NCBI GenBank assembly: GCA_049431945.1
Contig: JBMTDJ010000053.1
Location: 1 to 14,075 of the forward strand
Reading direction: 5' to 3'
Length of the DNA stretch: 14,075 nt
Source: Mxb001 sp049431945
Lineage (GTDB): Bacteria > Actinomycetota > Actinomycetes > S36-B12
Below, piece after piece: positions 7,185-13,206 of the stretch. Under the pieces are notes generated by a model, which searched no databases, was not told the origin of the DNA, and was given only the letters and a program-made list of their open reading frames with translations. The translations under genes were made by a program, and so were the position numbers. The stretch's first letter is position 1. Every line of letters begins with the position of its first letter.

Positions 7185-7190
7185 GCGCCC

Positions 7191-8723
7191 ATGACCAAGG
7201 CGTCCCCACAGGCCGACACCGCCCAGGTGCCCGGCTCTGAGCGTCGCTGGTGGTCCCTCCTCGGGCTCTGTCTCGTCACGGCGCTCGTGTGGGTCACCGC
7301 CAGCGACATCTCGATTGCGCTCCCGACCATCGCCCGCGACCTGGGCGGCTCCATGGACACCCTGCAGTGGGCCGTCAACGGATACTTCCTCGCAGGCGCG
7401 CTCATCATCGTCGGGGGTCGCGTCGGGGACATCTACGGTCGCCGCCTACTGTTCGCGATCGGCACGGGCTTCGTCCTCATCGGATCGGTCGTCGCTGGAC
7501 TGGCACCTTCTCCGCTCGTGCTCATCATCGGCCGTGTCCTCGAGGGCATCGGCGCAGCGGCGATCCTGCCCACGGCCCTGGCAATGATCGCTGTGCTCTT
7601 CACCGGCAAGCAGCGCGACACGGCGATTGCGGCCTGGATCGCCGTCTGCTGGGGCGCACAGGCCCTCGGCCCCCTTGTCGGCGGGGTCATCGTCGAAGGG
7701 CTGCAGTGGCGTTGGATCTTCTGGATCAACCTGCCGATCGGCATCGCCGCGCTCCTGCTTACCTGGTGGGCAACCCCGGAGACGAAGGATTCAGGCGCGG
7801 CCCGGCGCATCGACGTGCCGGGCGTCGTCACGTTGGTGGGCGGAATCTTCCTGCTGTCGTGGGCCCTCGTGCAGTTCGACACGCTGTCGACCATCGCCTT
7901 CGCCGGCATGATGCTCGGGTCCGTCGCGCTCTTCGTGATCTTCGTTCTCATCGAGCGCCGGGTGGCAAGCCCGGTGATCGTGCTGTCGATATTTCGCAAG
8001 CGTCGGTTCGACGGTGCGGTGCTGGCGAACCTCATCGCGAACTTCATCTTCGGTGGCGTGATCTTCTTCATGTCGCTCTACCTGCAGGTCGTCGAGGGCT
8101 TCGATCCCCTCAGGGCGGGCCTCCTCCTTTTGCCGGCGACCATCCCGATCCTGCTCATCAACCCTCTCGGCACCTGGCTCGGTCAGCGCTTCGGCCCGGC
8201 CTGGCCCACGGCGGTCGGCATGGCGTGTCTAGCCGTCGGCGCATTCCTGCTTCTCGACCTCTCCGGTGACTACTCCCAACTCATCGCGCCCTTCATCCTC
8301 ATCGGTGTCGGAATCGGCCTGCAGATCACTCCGTGCGCCGCCACGGCAGTCGAGGATCCCGGCGACGCGGGGGAGGGTGTCGTCTCGGGTGTCTTCAAGG
8401 CTTCCTCGATGATCGGTGGCTCACTCGGTGTAGCGGTCGGCACCGCTGTATTCCAGACAGATGCCCGCGACCAGATCATCGAGAGGATCAGTGGGGCTAC
8501 GTCGGATACGGTCGACAAGATCCTCAGCGTCCTCACCGGTGGACTTCAACTCGAGGACGTTGCCTCGCTCATCCCGGGCGACGCCAGCGCCTTCATCACC
8601 GACGTCTTCGACGCGGCCGTCGGTGTCGCCATGTGGCCGACGATTGCCGTCTCGCTGATCGGTGTGGTGGTGGCTATCGTGCTCCTACGCGGCAAGGCGC
8701 CGGCAGGTGGCGGGGGCCACTAG
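7191..8723 (+). CDS. DHA2-family (14-helix) MFS drug:proton antiporter
   Basis: The 510-residue product has the length and pattern of EmrB/QacA-type DHA2 exporters, which expel hydrophobic or cationic compounds in exchange for protons. Motif A is GRVGDIYGRR (residues 76-85) in the loop between helices 2 and 3. The antiporter motif C is WGAQALGPLVGG (154-165) in helix 5. Helix 1 carries TASDISIALPTIARDL, the usual DHA2 motif with a membrane-embedded Asp39. A loop of about 55 residues (422-475) separates the last two helices, as in QacA-like proteins. The C-terminus is a short Gly-rich tail. ATG 7191 is supported by the leaderless-type promoter. The gene is divergent from the small membrane protein and probably co-transcribed with the peroxiredoxin 17 bases downstream. 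Substrate unknown; no TetR or MarR regulator lies beside it. Confidence 0.92.
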   Translation: MTKASPQADTAQVPGSERRWWSLLGLCLVTALVWVTASDISIALPTIARDLGGSMDTLQWAVNGYFLAGALIIVGGRVGDIYGRRLLFAIGTGFVLIGSVVAGLAPSPLVLIIGRVLEGIGAAAILPTALAMIAVLFTGKQRDTAIAAWIAVCWGAQALGPLVGGVIVEGLQWRWIFWINLPIGIAALLLTWWATPETKDSGAARRIDVPGVVTLVGGIFLLSWALVQFDTLSTIAFAGMMLGSVALFVIFVLIERRVASPVIVLSIFRKRRFDGAVLANLIANFIFGGVIFFMSLYLQVVEGFDPLRAGLLLLPATIPILLINPLGTWLGQRFGPAWPTAVGMACLAVGAFLLLDLSGDYSQLIAPFILIGVGIGLQITPCAATAVEDPGDAGEGVVSGVFKASSMIGGSLGVAVGTAVFQTDARDQIIERISGATSDTVDKILSVLTGGLQLEDVASLIPGDASAFITDVFDAAVGVAMWPTIAVSLIGVVVAIVLLRGKAPAGGGGH

Positions 8724-8740
8724 GACGAGTGGAGACCGTT

Positions 8741-9232
8741 GTGAGCATCGGTGTTGGCGACCGGATTCCTGAAGCAACGCTACGAGTCGTAACACCTGGT
8801 GGCGCGGAGGCTGTCTCCACCGCGGAACTGCTGGGCTCAGGTCGGGTCGTGCTCTTTGCTGTCCCGGGCGCTTTCACTCCCACCTGCTCCCAGGTTCACC
8901 TTCCGTCGTACGTCGACACCGCGGCGGAGCTCGCGGCAGCCGGGGTCGATCGCATCGTGTGCCTGGCCGTGAACGATCCCTTCGTCATGGGCGCCTGGGG
9001 AGCAGCCCAAGGTGTCGGGCCGGAGATCACGCTCGTGTCCGACGGCAACGCCGAGTTCACCGAGGCCATCGGCATGGGAGTGGATGCCTCGCGAGCCGGC
9101 ATGGGCATCCGGTCCAAGCGCTACGCGATGGTGATCGAGGAGGGGGTCGTCACGACCTTCCTGCCCGAAGAAGACGGATTCTCAGCCATCGTGAGCACGG
9201 GCCAGTGCGTGGTGGACTCCCTCAAGGAGTGA
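8741..9232 (+). CDS. Prx5-type peroxiredoxin (AhpC/TSA superfamily)
   Basis: This 163-residue cytosolic peroxidase reduces hydroperoxides through a reactive cysteine. The active-site motif PGAFTPTCSQVH gives the PxxxTxxC signature with peroxidatic Cys49, and the partner Arg124 lies in GIRSKRYAMV. The PGAFTPTCS block followed by HLPSYV is typical of the Prx5 subfamily. Cys74 and Cys156 are also present; Cys156 in the C-terminal helix is a possible resolving residue, but Cys74 is probably buried. Redox partner (thioredoxin, glutaredoxin or mycothiol system) cannot be told. GTG 8741 is chosen because GGAG at 8731-8734 sits six bases before it and the domain begins there; the frame is open from 8333 but overlaps the exporter gene. 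It is the second gene of a two-gene unit with the exporter and its end overlaps the helD end by 11 bases. Confidence 0.92.
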   Translation: MSIGVGDRIPEATLRVVTPGGAEAVSTAELLGSGRVVLFAVPGAFTPTCSQVHLPSYVDTAAELAAAGVDRIVCLAVNDPFVMGAWGAAQGVGPEITLVSDGNAEFTEAIGMGVDASRAGMGIRSKRYAMVIEEGVVTTFLPEEDGFSAIVSTGQCVVDSLKE

Positions 9233-11468
9233 CGGGCAAGCAATCGGGGTAGTTCCCCGTGTAGGCGACCACCAGTGATCGCGTTGCCCGTGTCAGTGCC
9301 ACGTACAGATCCGTCCCCCTCCGGGCCGCTTCTGCATCGATCAGGTCGGGCTCAACGACGATGACGTCGTCGAACTCCAACCCCTTCGCCTGCGCCACCG
9401 TGAGGATCGAGACCACCGCATCGAGGCGATCGTCTCCATGACCCACCAGGCCAGGGAGAGCATCGACCAGGAGGGGCTCGATCTCGCCGATGAGCGAGGA
9501 GGCGGCTATGACGGCCACCCTGCCCGCATCCTCCCGTCGCGCCGCCGACCACACGATCTCAACGACATCGGCGATGTCATCGAGGTGCGTGATCGCAGGA
9601 GGGGCGCCATCGCGAATCGACTCAACGGGGGCCGGCGTGCGCCCGCACGCGATGAGCACCCCGCGGGCAAGATCCATGAAGGGCCGCGGTGTTCGGTAGT
9701 TGACGGTGAGTCTCTCGACTCGCCACCTGCGTTCGGTGCGATGGCGTGACTTGGTGATGTCGCGGAGCGCACTCGCCCAGTCCTCGGCGCCGGCCGACGA
9801 GGCGGTCTGATCCAAGTCGCCTACGACGGTCATCGAGAGGGATGGGCACCGACGAGCGAGAAGGCGCCATGCCATCGGCGACAGTTCCTGTGCCTCATCG
9901 ACCACGACGTGCCCGTAGATCCATTCACGATCCTCAGCTGCTCGTTCAGCGACCGAGACGATCTCCCGTGGCCCCGAGTACCTGTCGAGGAGCTGATCAG
10001 CGGACACCCCCCGGGTGCCCGTCATTTCGAGCACCGATTCGGCGTACTCCTGTTCAGCCCTGCGCTCGGCCTGGGCCCGAGCCTGGGCCTGACGCTCTGC
10101 CTCGTCCTCCACACCGAGGAGTTCGGCCGCTTCGTCGAGGAGAGGGACATCGGCCGGCGTCCACGCGGCGCCTCGAGGACGGGTGAGGAGCTCGCGTTCG
10201 GCGGCCCTCATCCCTGGGGCAGCGGAGGCCAAGCGGTCCGGATCCGCGAACAGGTCCGCGATCAATTGCTCTGGTGATACGGGCATCCATGCGAGATTGA
10301 CCTCGCGGCGGACGTCACGTGAATCGCGCAAATCCTCGATGAGGATGTCTCGGTGGCCGTCCACATCGATATTGCGCGCATCCGCGAGCTCGCGAGCAAG
10401 CGACTCCAGGAGGGTCAGAGCGAATGTGCGCCGCGCCTGATTGTGCGGCCGCCGCGACGCACGGGCGCGATCTCGGGCAGAAATCACCATCTGCGGAGTG
10501 AGCGTGATCAACGTGCCCGCGACATCGAGTTGTCGTGGGCCGTCGGGCACGCGTTGCCGAGCACGTACCGCGCGGTGGATGACGTCGGCCATATGCGACC
10601 GTCCCTTGATCGCCGCGATCTCAGCAGGCTCCCACGCCACGGCATCCAAGCCGGGGTAGAGCTGGCCGGGAGTGGCGAGCACGGCAGCCGTCTCGCCGAG
10701 TGCGGGTAGGACCTGGCCGATGTAGTGCAGGAAGATGCGGTTCGGACCGACGATGAGCACCCCACTGCGCGCCAGGCGATCGCGATGCGTGTAGAGCAGG
10801 TAAGCCGCGCGATGCAGCGCGACAACGGTCTTGCCGCAGCCCGGCGCTCCTTCGACGACGAGGATGCCATCCAAGGGCGATCGAACAATGGCATCCTGCT
10901 CAGCCTGCATGGTGGCCACGATGTCGTGCATGCGACCAGTCCTGCGGGCAGCGAGGGCGGCCATGAGCACGCCACCGCCCTGCACGTCCTCGGCGTGCAC
11001 GCCTGTGTCTCCCTCGGCGAGAGCTGCGAGGTCGAGGACATCATCCTCGAGCGAAGTCACATCCCGGCCCGATGTCACGATGTGCCGGCGTCGCACGACG
11101 CCGCGTGGATCCGCCGACGTCGCCTGGTAGAAGGGCTCCGCGGCAGGAGCGCGCCAGTCGGTCAGCAGCGGGCGCTGGTCATCGTCCGCGAGCCCGAGCC
11201 GCCCGACGTAACGGGATTCGCCGTCGGCGAGATCCAAGCGTCCGAAGCACAGACGTGTCTCGGCTGCTTCCAATGCCTGCAGGCGCTCGGTATAGAGCTT
11301 GACGAAGGCATCCTGCTCGGTGAGAGCGGCGGGGGTCCCCGCCGTCTGATCGTGCTGCGCCCGGCGGAGGTCCTCCCTTGTACGCTCGCGAACCTCATCC
11401 AGCCGGCCATAGAGGGACCCGACCACCGCGCGTTCGGTGGTGAGTTCCCGCTCCCGGCTAGTCCCCAA
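9222..11468 (-). CDS. helD: HelD-family RNA polymerase-recycling motor ATPase (UvrD/Rep-like)
   Basis: This 748-residue protein has a helical N-terminal arm (about residues 5-75) and split superfamily 1 ATPase modules. Motifs seen are Walker A GAPGCGKT (207-214), VVDEAQELSP (522-531), VVGDLDQTAS (548-557), NYRTP (590-594), AQAKGLEFDDV (692-702) and YVALTRATR (722-730). The blocks CFGRLDLADGE, YVGRLGL and LLTDWRAPAAEPFY between arm and Walker A are typical of HelD, which inserts arms into RNA polymerase and strips it from nucleic acid. The layout resembles class II actinobacterial HelD; the rifamycin-linked HelR subgroup is related, and I favour HelD because of the N-terminal arm sequence. The start is TTG 11468, backed by GGGAGG with a six-base spacer. 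It lies 67 bases after the L,D-transpeptidase gene and overlaps the convergent peroxiredoxin gene by 11 bases. Confidence 0.9.
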   Translation of the reverse strand: MGTSRERELTTERAVVGSLYGRLDEVRERTREDLRRAQHDQTAGTPAALTEQDAFVKLYTERLQALEAAETRLCFGRLDLADGESRYVGRLGLADDDQRPLLTDWRAPAAEPFYQATSADPRGVVRRRHIVTSGRDVTSLEDDVLDLAALAEGDTGVHAEDVQGGGVLMAALAARRTGRMHDIVATMQAEQDAIVRSPLDGILVVEGAPGCGKTVVALHRAAYLLYTHRDRLARSGVLIVGPNRIFLHYIGQVLPALGETAAVLATPGQLYPGLDAVAWEPAEIAAIKGRSHMADVIHRAVRARQRVPDGPRQLDVAGTLITLTPQMVISARDRARASRRPHNQARRTFALTLLESLARELADARNIDVDGHRDILIEDLRDSRDVRREVNLAWMPVSPEQLIADLFADPDRLASAAPGMRAAERELLTRPRGAAWTPADVPLLDEAAELLGVEDEAERQAQARAQAERRAEQEYAESVLEMTGTRGVSADQLLDRYSGPREIVSVAERAAEDREWIYGHVVVDEAQELSPMAWRLLARRCPSLSMTVVGDLDQTASSAGAEDWASALRDITKSRHRTERRWRVERLTVNYRTPRPFMDLARGVLIACGRTPAPVESIRDGAPPAITHLDDIADVVEIVWSAARREDAGRVAVIAASSLIGEIEPLLVDALPGLVGHGDDRLDAVVSILTVAQAKGLEFDDVIVVEPDLIDAEAARRGTDLYVALTRATRSLVVAYTGNYPDCLPVTP

Positions 11469-11474
11469 GGCACG

Positions 11475-11492
11475 CCTCCCGAATACGGGGAG
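11475..11492 (-). promoter_or_regulatory. HelD ribosome site inside a small hairpin
   Basis: On the minus strand GGGAGG (11475-11480) is six bases before TTG 11468 and decides this start. The 17 bases at 11476-11492 read CTCCC, a seven-base loop, GGGAG: a perfect five-pair stem that would cover most of the ribosome site. An alternative four-pair stem CCCG-TATT-CGGG also fits. This could dampen translation until the structure opens, but the stem is short and might be coincidence. Confidence 0.45.
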
Positions 11493-11497
11493 AGTCG

Positions 11498-11514
11498 ATC
11501 ATGCCGCACGCGGC
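11498..11514 (-). promoter_or_regulatory. Possible helD promoter with overlapping inverted repeats
   Basis: Minus-strand CATGAT (11498-11503) agrees with TATAAT at four of six positions; transcription from it would begin near 11491 and give a leader of about 23 bases. Directly upstream and overlapping are GCCGC-GT-GCGGC (11503-11514, a perfect 5+5 inverted repeat) and CGTGCGGCATG (11500-11510, imperfect 5-1-5 symmetry). The site could be an operator over the promoter. No -35 is evident. Confidence 0.3.
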
Positions 11515-11535
11515 GAAGCAGCCTCCGCCGGGGGC

Positions 11536-12615
11536 TCAGGCGAGGGAGAAGCTGCGACCTGTCCAGTCAGCCCAGTCGATATTCCACATGGCGCCCGGGC
11601 CCTCGTACCAGTCGAGGTCAACACCGGTGCCCTTCGTGATGACCGGATCACCTTCGAACGCGTACTTGTAGAACCATATGGCGTCTTCCATCGACATGTT
11701 GGTGCACCCATGGGATGTCGATGCGACCCCGAGGTTCCACAGGTTCCACGGTGCGGCATGCAGGTACTCGCCGCTCGGGGTCAGACGAAGGGCGTAGGGA
11801 ACGTTCACGTCGTAGGGCTCGCGAGGTCCCGGATTGACCATGCGCTTCATGGCGTAGCGCTCGAGGATCGTCTTGACACCCGATGCGGTCTCCCAGGTCG
11901 GCTTGCCGAGGGACACCGGGACCTTGCGGATCGTGACACCGTCTCGCTTGACCTTGCCCACCAACGAGTCCGCGGGAATAGTGAAGACCAACTCACGACC
12001 CACGCGGAACTTGACCTCGGGGTTGTACGACGTGAGCTTGTTCTTCTTCCAGTTGAAGTCGACCTTGACATCCGTGTATGCGGGCCAGAACTCCTTGGGG
12101 CGGAAGGCCATCGTCGTGTCATTGGGCCAGCTCCATGCCGCGACACCGAAGGGCTTGCTCGCCCTGACTGTCGCGGCCTCTTCGAGAAGTTCCTTTTGCT
12201 CATCCGGCACCGGGTAGGCGAACTCAATCCGGATGACGGTGCCGACGCCGTAAAGCTCCTTTATGCGGGTCGGATACACGCTCGAGATGACTGCGGGATC
12301 GCCGTTCCAGCGCAGGACGTTGATGTCGGGAGAGTATGTGCGCTGGGGTTCGGCCGCGAGCTGCTCCTGAGTGAACACGATGGGCGCGGGCACGGCATCG
12401 GGCACGGCGTCCTCGGGAGCGACATCCTCATCCGTCGGCGATGGCGTGACAATCGACGCCACTGCTGTCGAGCCCATCCACGGCGACGACAGCCCGAAGG
12501 CAACGCCACCGACGATCGCCACGGCAGCCAGTGCGGCAATGCCCGCGATGACGCCCAAGAGGCGCCACACTGCTCCGCTCCGCCCCGAATCCGGGCGGGC
12601 GTGTTTGCCTGCCAT
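11536..12615 (-). CDS. Membrane-anchored L,D-transpeptidase (YkuD domain, LdtMt2-like)
   Basis: The 359-residue product forms or remodels 3-3 peptidoglycan cross-links outside the membrane. A short basic N-terminus precedes one hydrophobic helix (about residues 17-42), which acts as a signal anchor; there is no lipobox. A Pro/Asp/Val-rich linker (to about 90) leads to an immunoglobulin-like domain (about 90-210) and then the YkuD catalytic domain (about 210-335). The active site is His286 in YLHAAPWN and SHGCTNMS with His302 and catalytic Cys304. In LdtMt2 the residue after the first His is Ser; here it is Ala287, and that residue is thought to act mainly through its backbone. The C-terminal block MWNIDWADW matches the LdtMt2 tail. 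ATG 12615 lacks a good ribosome site but has TGGCACCAT six bases before it. It is divergent from the Lrp gene and upstream of helD. Confidence 0.93.
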   Translation of the reverse strand: MAGKHARPDSGRSGAVWRLLGVIAGIAALAAVAIVGGVAFGLSSPWMGSTAVASIVTPSPTDEDVAPEDAVPDAVPAPIVFTQEQLAAEPQRTYSPDINVLRWNGDPAVISSVYPTRIKELYGVGTVIRIEFAYPVPDEQKELLEEAATVRASKPFGVAAWSWPNDTTMAFRPKEFWPAYTDVKVDFNWKKNKLTSYNPEVKFRVGRELVFTIPADSLVGKVKRDGVTIRKVPVSLGKPTWETASGVKTILERYAMKRMVNPGPREPYDVNVPYALRLTPSGEYLHAAPWNLWNLGVASTSHGCTNMSMEDAIWFYKYAFEGDPVITKGTGVDLDWYEGPGAMWNIDWADWTGRSFSLA

Positions 12616-12621
12616 GACTCC

Positions 12622-12630
12622 ATGGTGCCA
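12622..12630 (-). promoter_or_regulatory. Candidate extended -10 (TGG CACCAT) for the L,D-transpeptidase
   Basis: Minus-strand TGGCACCAT ends six bases (ggagtc) before ATG 12615, identical in sequence and distance to the element before ndh. The GGAG between it and the ATG is only two bases from the start codon, too close for a normal ribosome site. A second GGCACCAT copy (12644-12651) overlaps where the -35 would be. Confidence 0.4.
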
Positions 12631-12716
12631 AACCGCTCCGTGAATGGTGCCTATGGGACGGGTGTGGCGTGAACCCGTTATCCGGCCGTTACCTGCGGCG
12701 GTCGGCCATCACCTGC
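12622..12716. repeat. Three pairs of short direct repeats in the divergent gap
   Basis: On the plus strand, ATGGTGCC occurs at 12622-12629 and 12644-12651 (22 bases apart). CCGTTA occurs at 12675-12680 and 12686-12691 (11 apart). ACCTGC occurs at 12691-12696 and 12711-12716 (20 apart). All three offsets are near one or two DNA turns, which would suit binding of a regulator to one face of the helix. Short repeats can arise by chance in GC-rich DNA. Confidence 0.4.
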
Positions 12717-12722
12717 CAGACT
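12714..12722 (+). promoter_or_regulatory. Candidate extended -10 (TGC CAGACT) for the leaderless Lrp gene
   Basis: TGCCAGACT ends six bases (all C) before GTG 12729. CAGACT is a weak CAnnnT hexamer with the TGn extension. No ribosome site is present, so a leaderless start is the simplest reading, and this supports GTG 12729 over the upstream GTG 12669. Confidence 0.4.
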
Positions 12723-12728
12723 CCCCCC

Positions 12729-13205
12729 GTGGAGGCCAATGCGCGAACCGACCGGGGGGAGCCGCTCGGCGACATCGATGCCCGAATCCTGCGCCTCCTC
12801 GCCTCGGACGGACGGATGTCCTACGCCGACCTTGCTCGCGAGACGGGTCTGTCCACGTCAGCCGTGCACCAGCGCGTGCGCCGACTCGAGCAGCGAGGCG
12901 TGATCCGCGGCTATCGGGCCGTCATCGACCAGCGGGCCGTCGGCCTCCCGCTCACGGCCCTCATCGATCTCACCCCCCTCGACCCGTCGGCGCCGGACGA
13001 CATCCCGCCGCGGGTCGAGGGCTTCCTTGAGATCGAGGCTTGCTGGTCTGTCGCCGGAGCCGCGTCCTACGTCGTCAAGGTGCGCGTGGCTGAGCCCGAG
13101 GACCTCGAGGATCTACTGGCGCGCATACGCGCTGCGGCCGGAGTCTCGACACGAACGACGATCGTGCTGTCGACCCCCTTCGAAGATCGGCCCGCAGCGA
13201 TCTGA
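12729..13205 (+). CDS. Lrp/AsnC-family transcriptional regulator
   Basis: With GTG 12729 the product is 158 residues, the usual length of the family. The N-terminal winged helix-turn-helix spans about residues 14-62: LGDIDARILRLLASDGRMSY, then DLARETGLSTSAVHQRVRRL as the recognition helices and RGVIRGYRAVID as the wing. The C-terminal RAM (AsnC ligand-binding) domain follows from about 72 to 150, with a CWSVAGAASYVVKVRV block typical of the amino-acid-binding fold. Such proteins form dimers to octamers and respond to amino acids. The frame is open back to GTG 12669, adding 20 residues with no family character; I regard that as unlikely but not excluded. The gene is divergent from the L,D-transpeptidase and convergent with a threonine aldolase, one base separating the stops. 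Targets are unknown; the repeat-rich upstream gap is a candidate. Confidence 0.9.
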   Translation: MEANARTDRGEPLGDIDARILRLLASDGRMSYADLARETGLSTSAVHQRVRRLEQRGVIRGYRAVIDQRAVGLPLTALIDLTPLDPSAPDDIPPRVEGFLEIEACWSVAGAASYVVKVRVAEPEDLEDLLARIRAAAGVSTRTTIVLSTPFEDRPAAI

Positions 13206-13206
13206 G

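Noticed and set aside
7126..7209. N-terminal extension of the small membrane protein to 7209
   Set aside because: It would cover the divergent promoter and the exporter start, and the added residues look random. GTG 7125 starts right at the hydrophobic helix and has a promoter-like hexamer.
7250..8269. 339-codon open frame inside the exporter gene
   Set aside because: The translation is Arg/His/Pro-rich frame-shadow sequence with no membrane helix or motif.
8333..8740. N-terminal extension of the peroxiredoxin inside the exporter gene
   Set aside because: The extra residues are an Arg-rich frame shadow of the exporter. GTG 8741 has a well-spaced GGAG and gives the normal family length.
10725..11639. 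304-codon plus-strand open frame opposite the 5' half of helD
   Set aside because: It is a shadow of helD that runs across the helD promoter region; no domain was seen.
11437..12672. 411-codon plus-strand open frame opposite the L,D-transpeptidase
   Set aside because: It is antisense to a gene with intact catalytic motifs. Its translation has no recognisable domain, and long open antisense frames are expected at this GC content.
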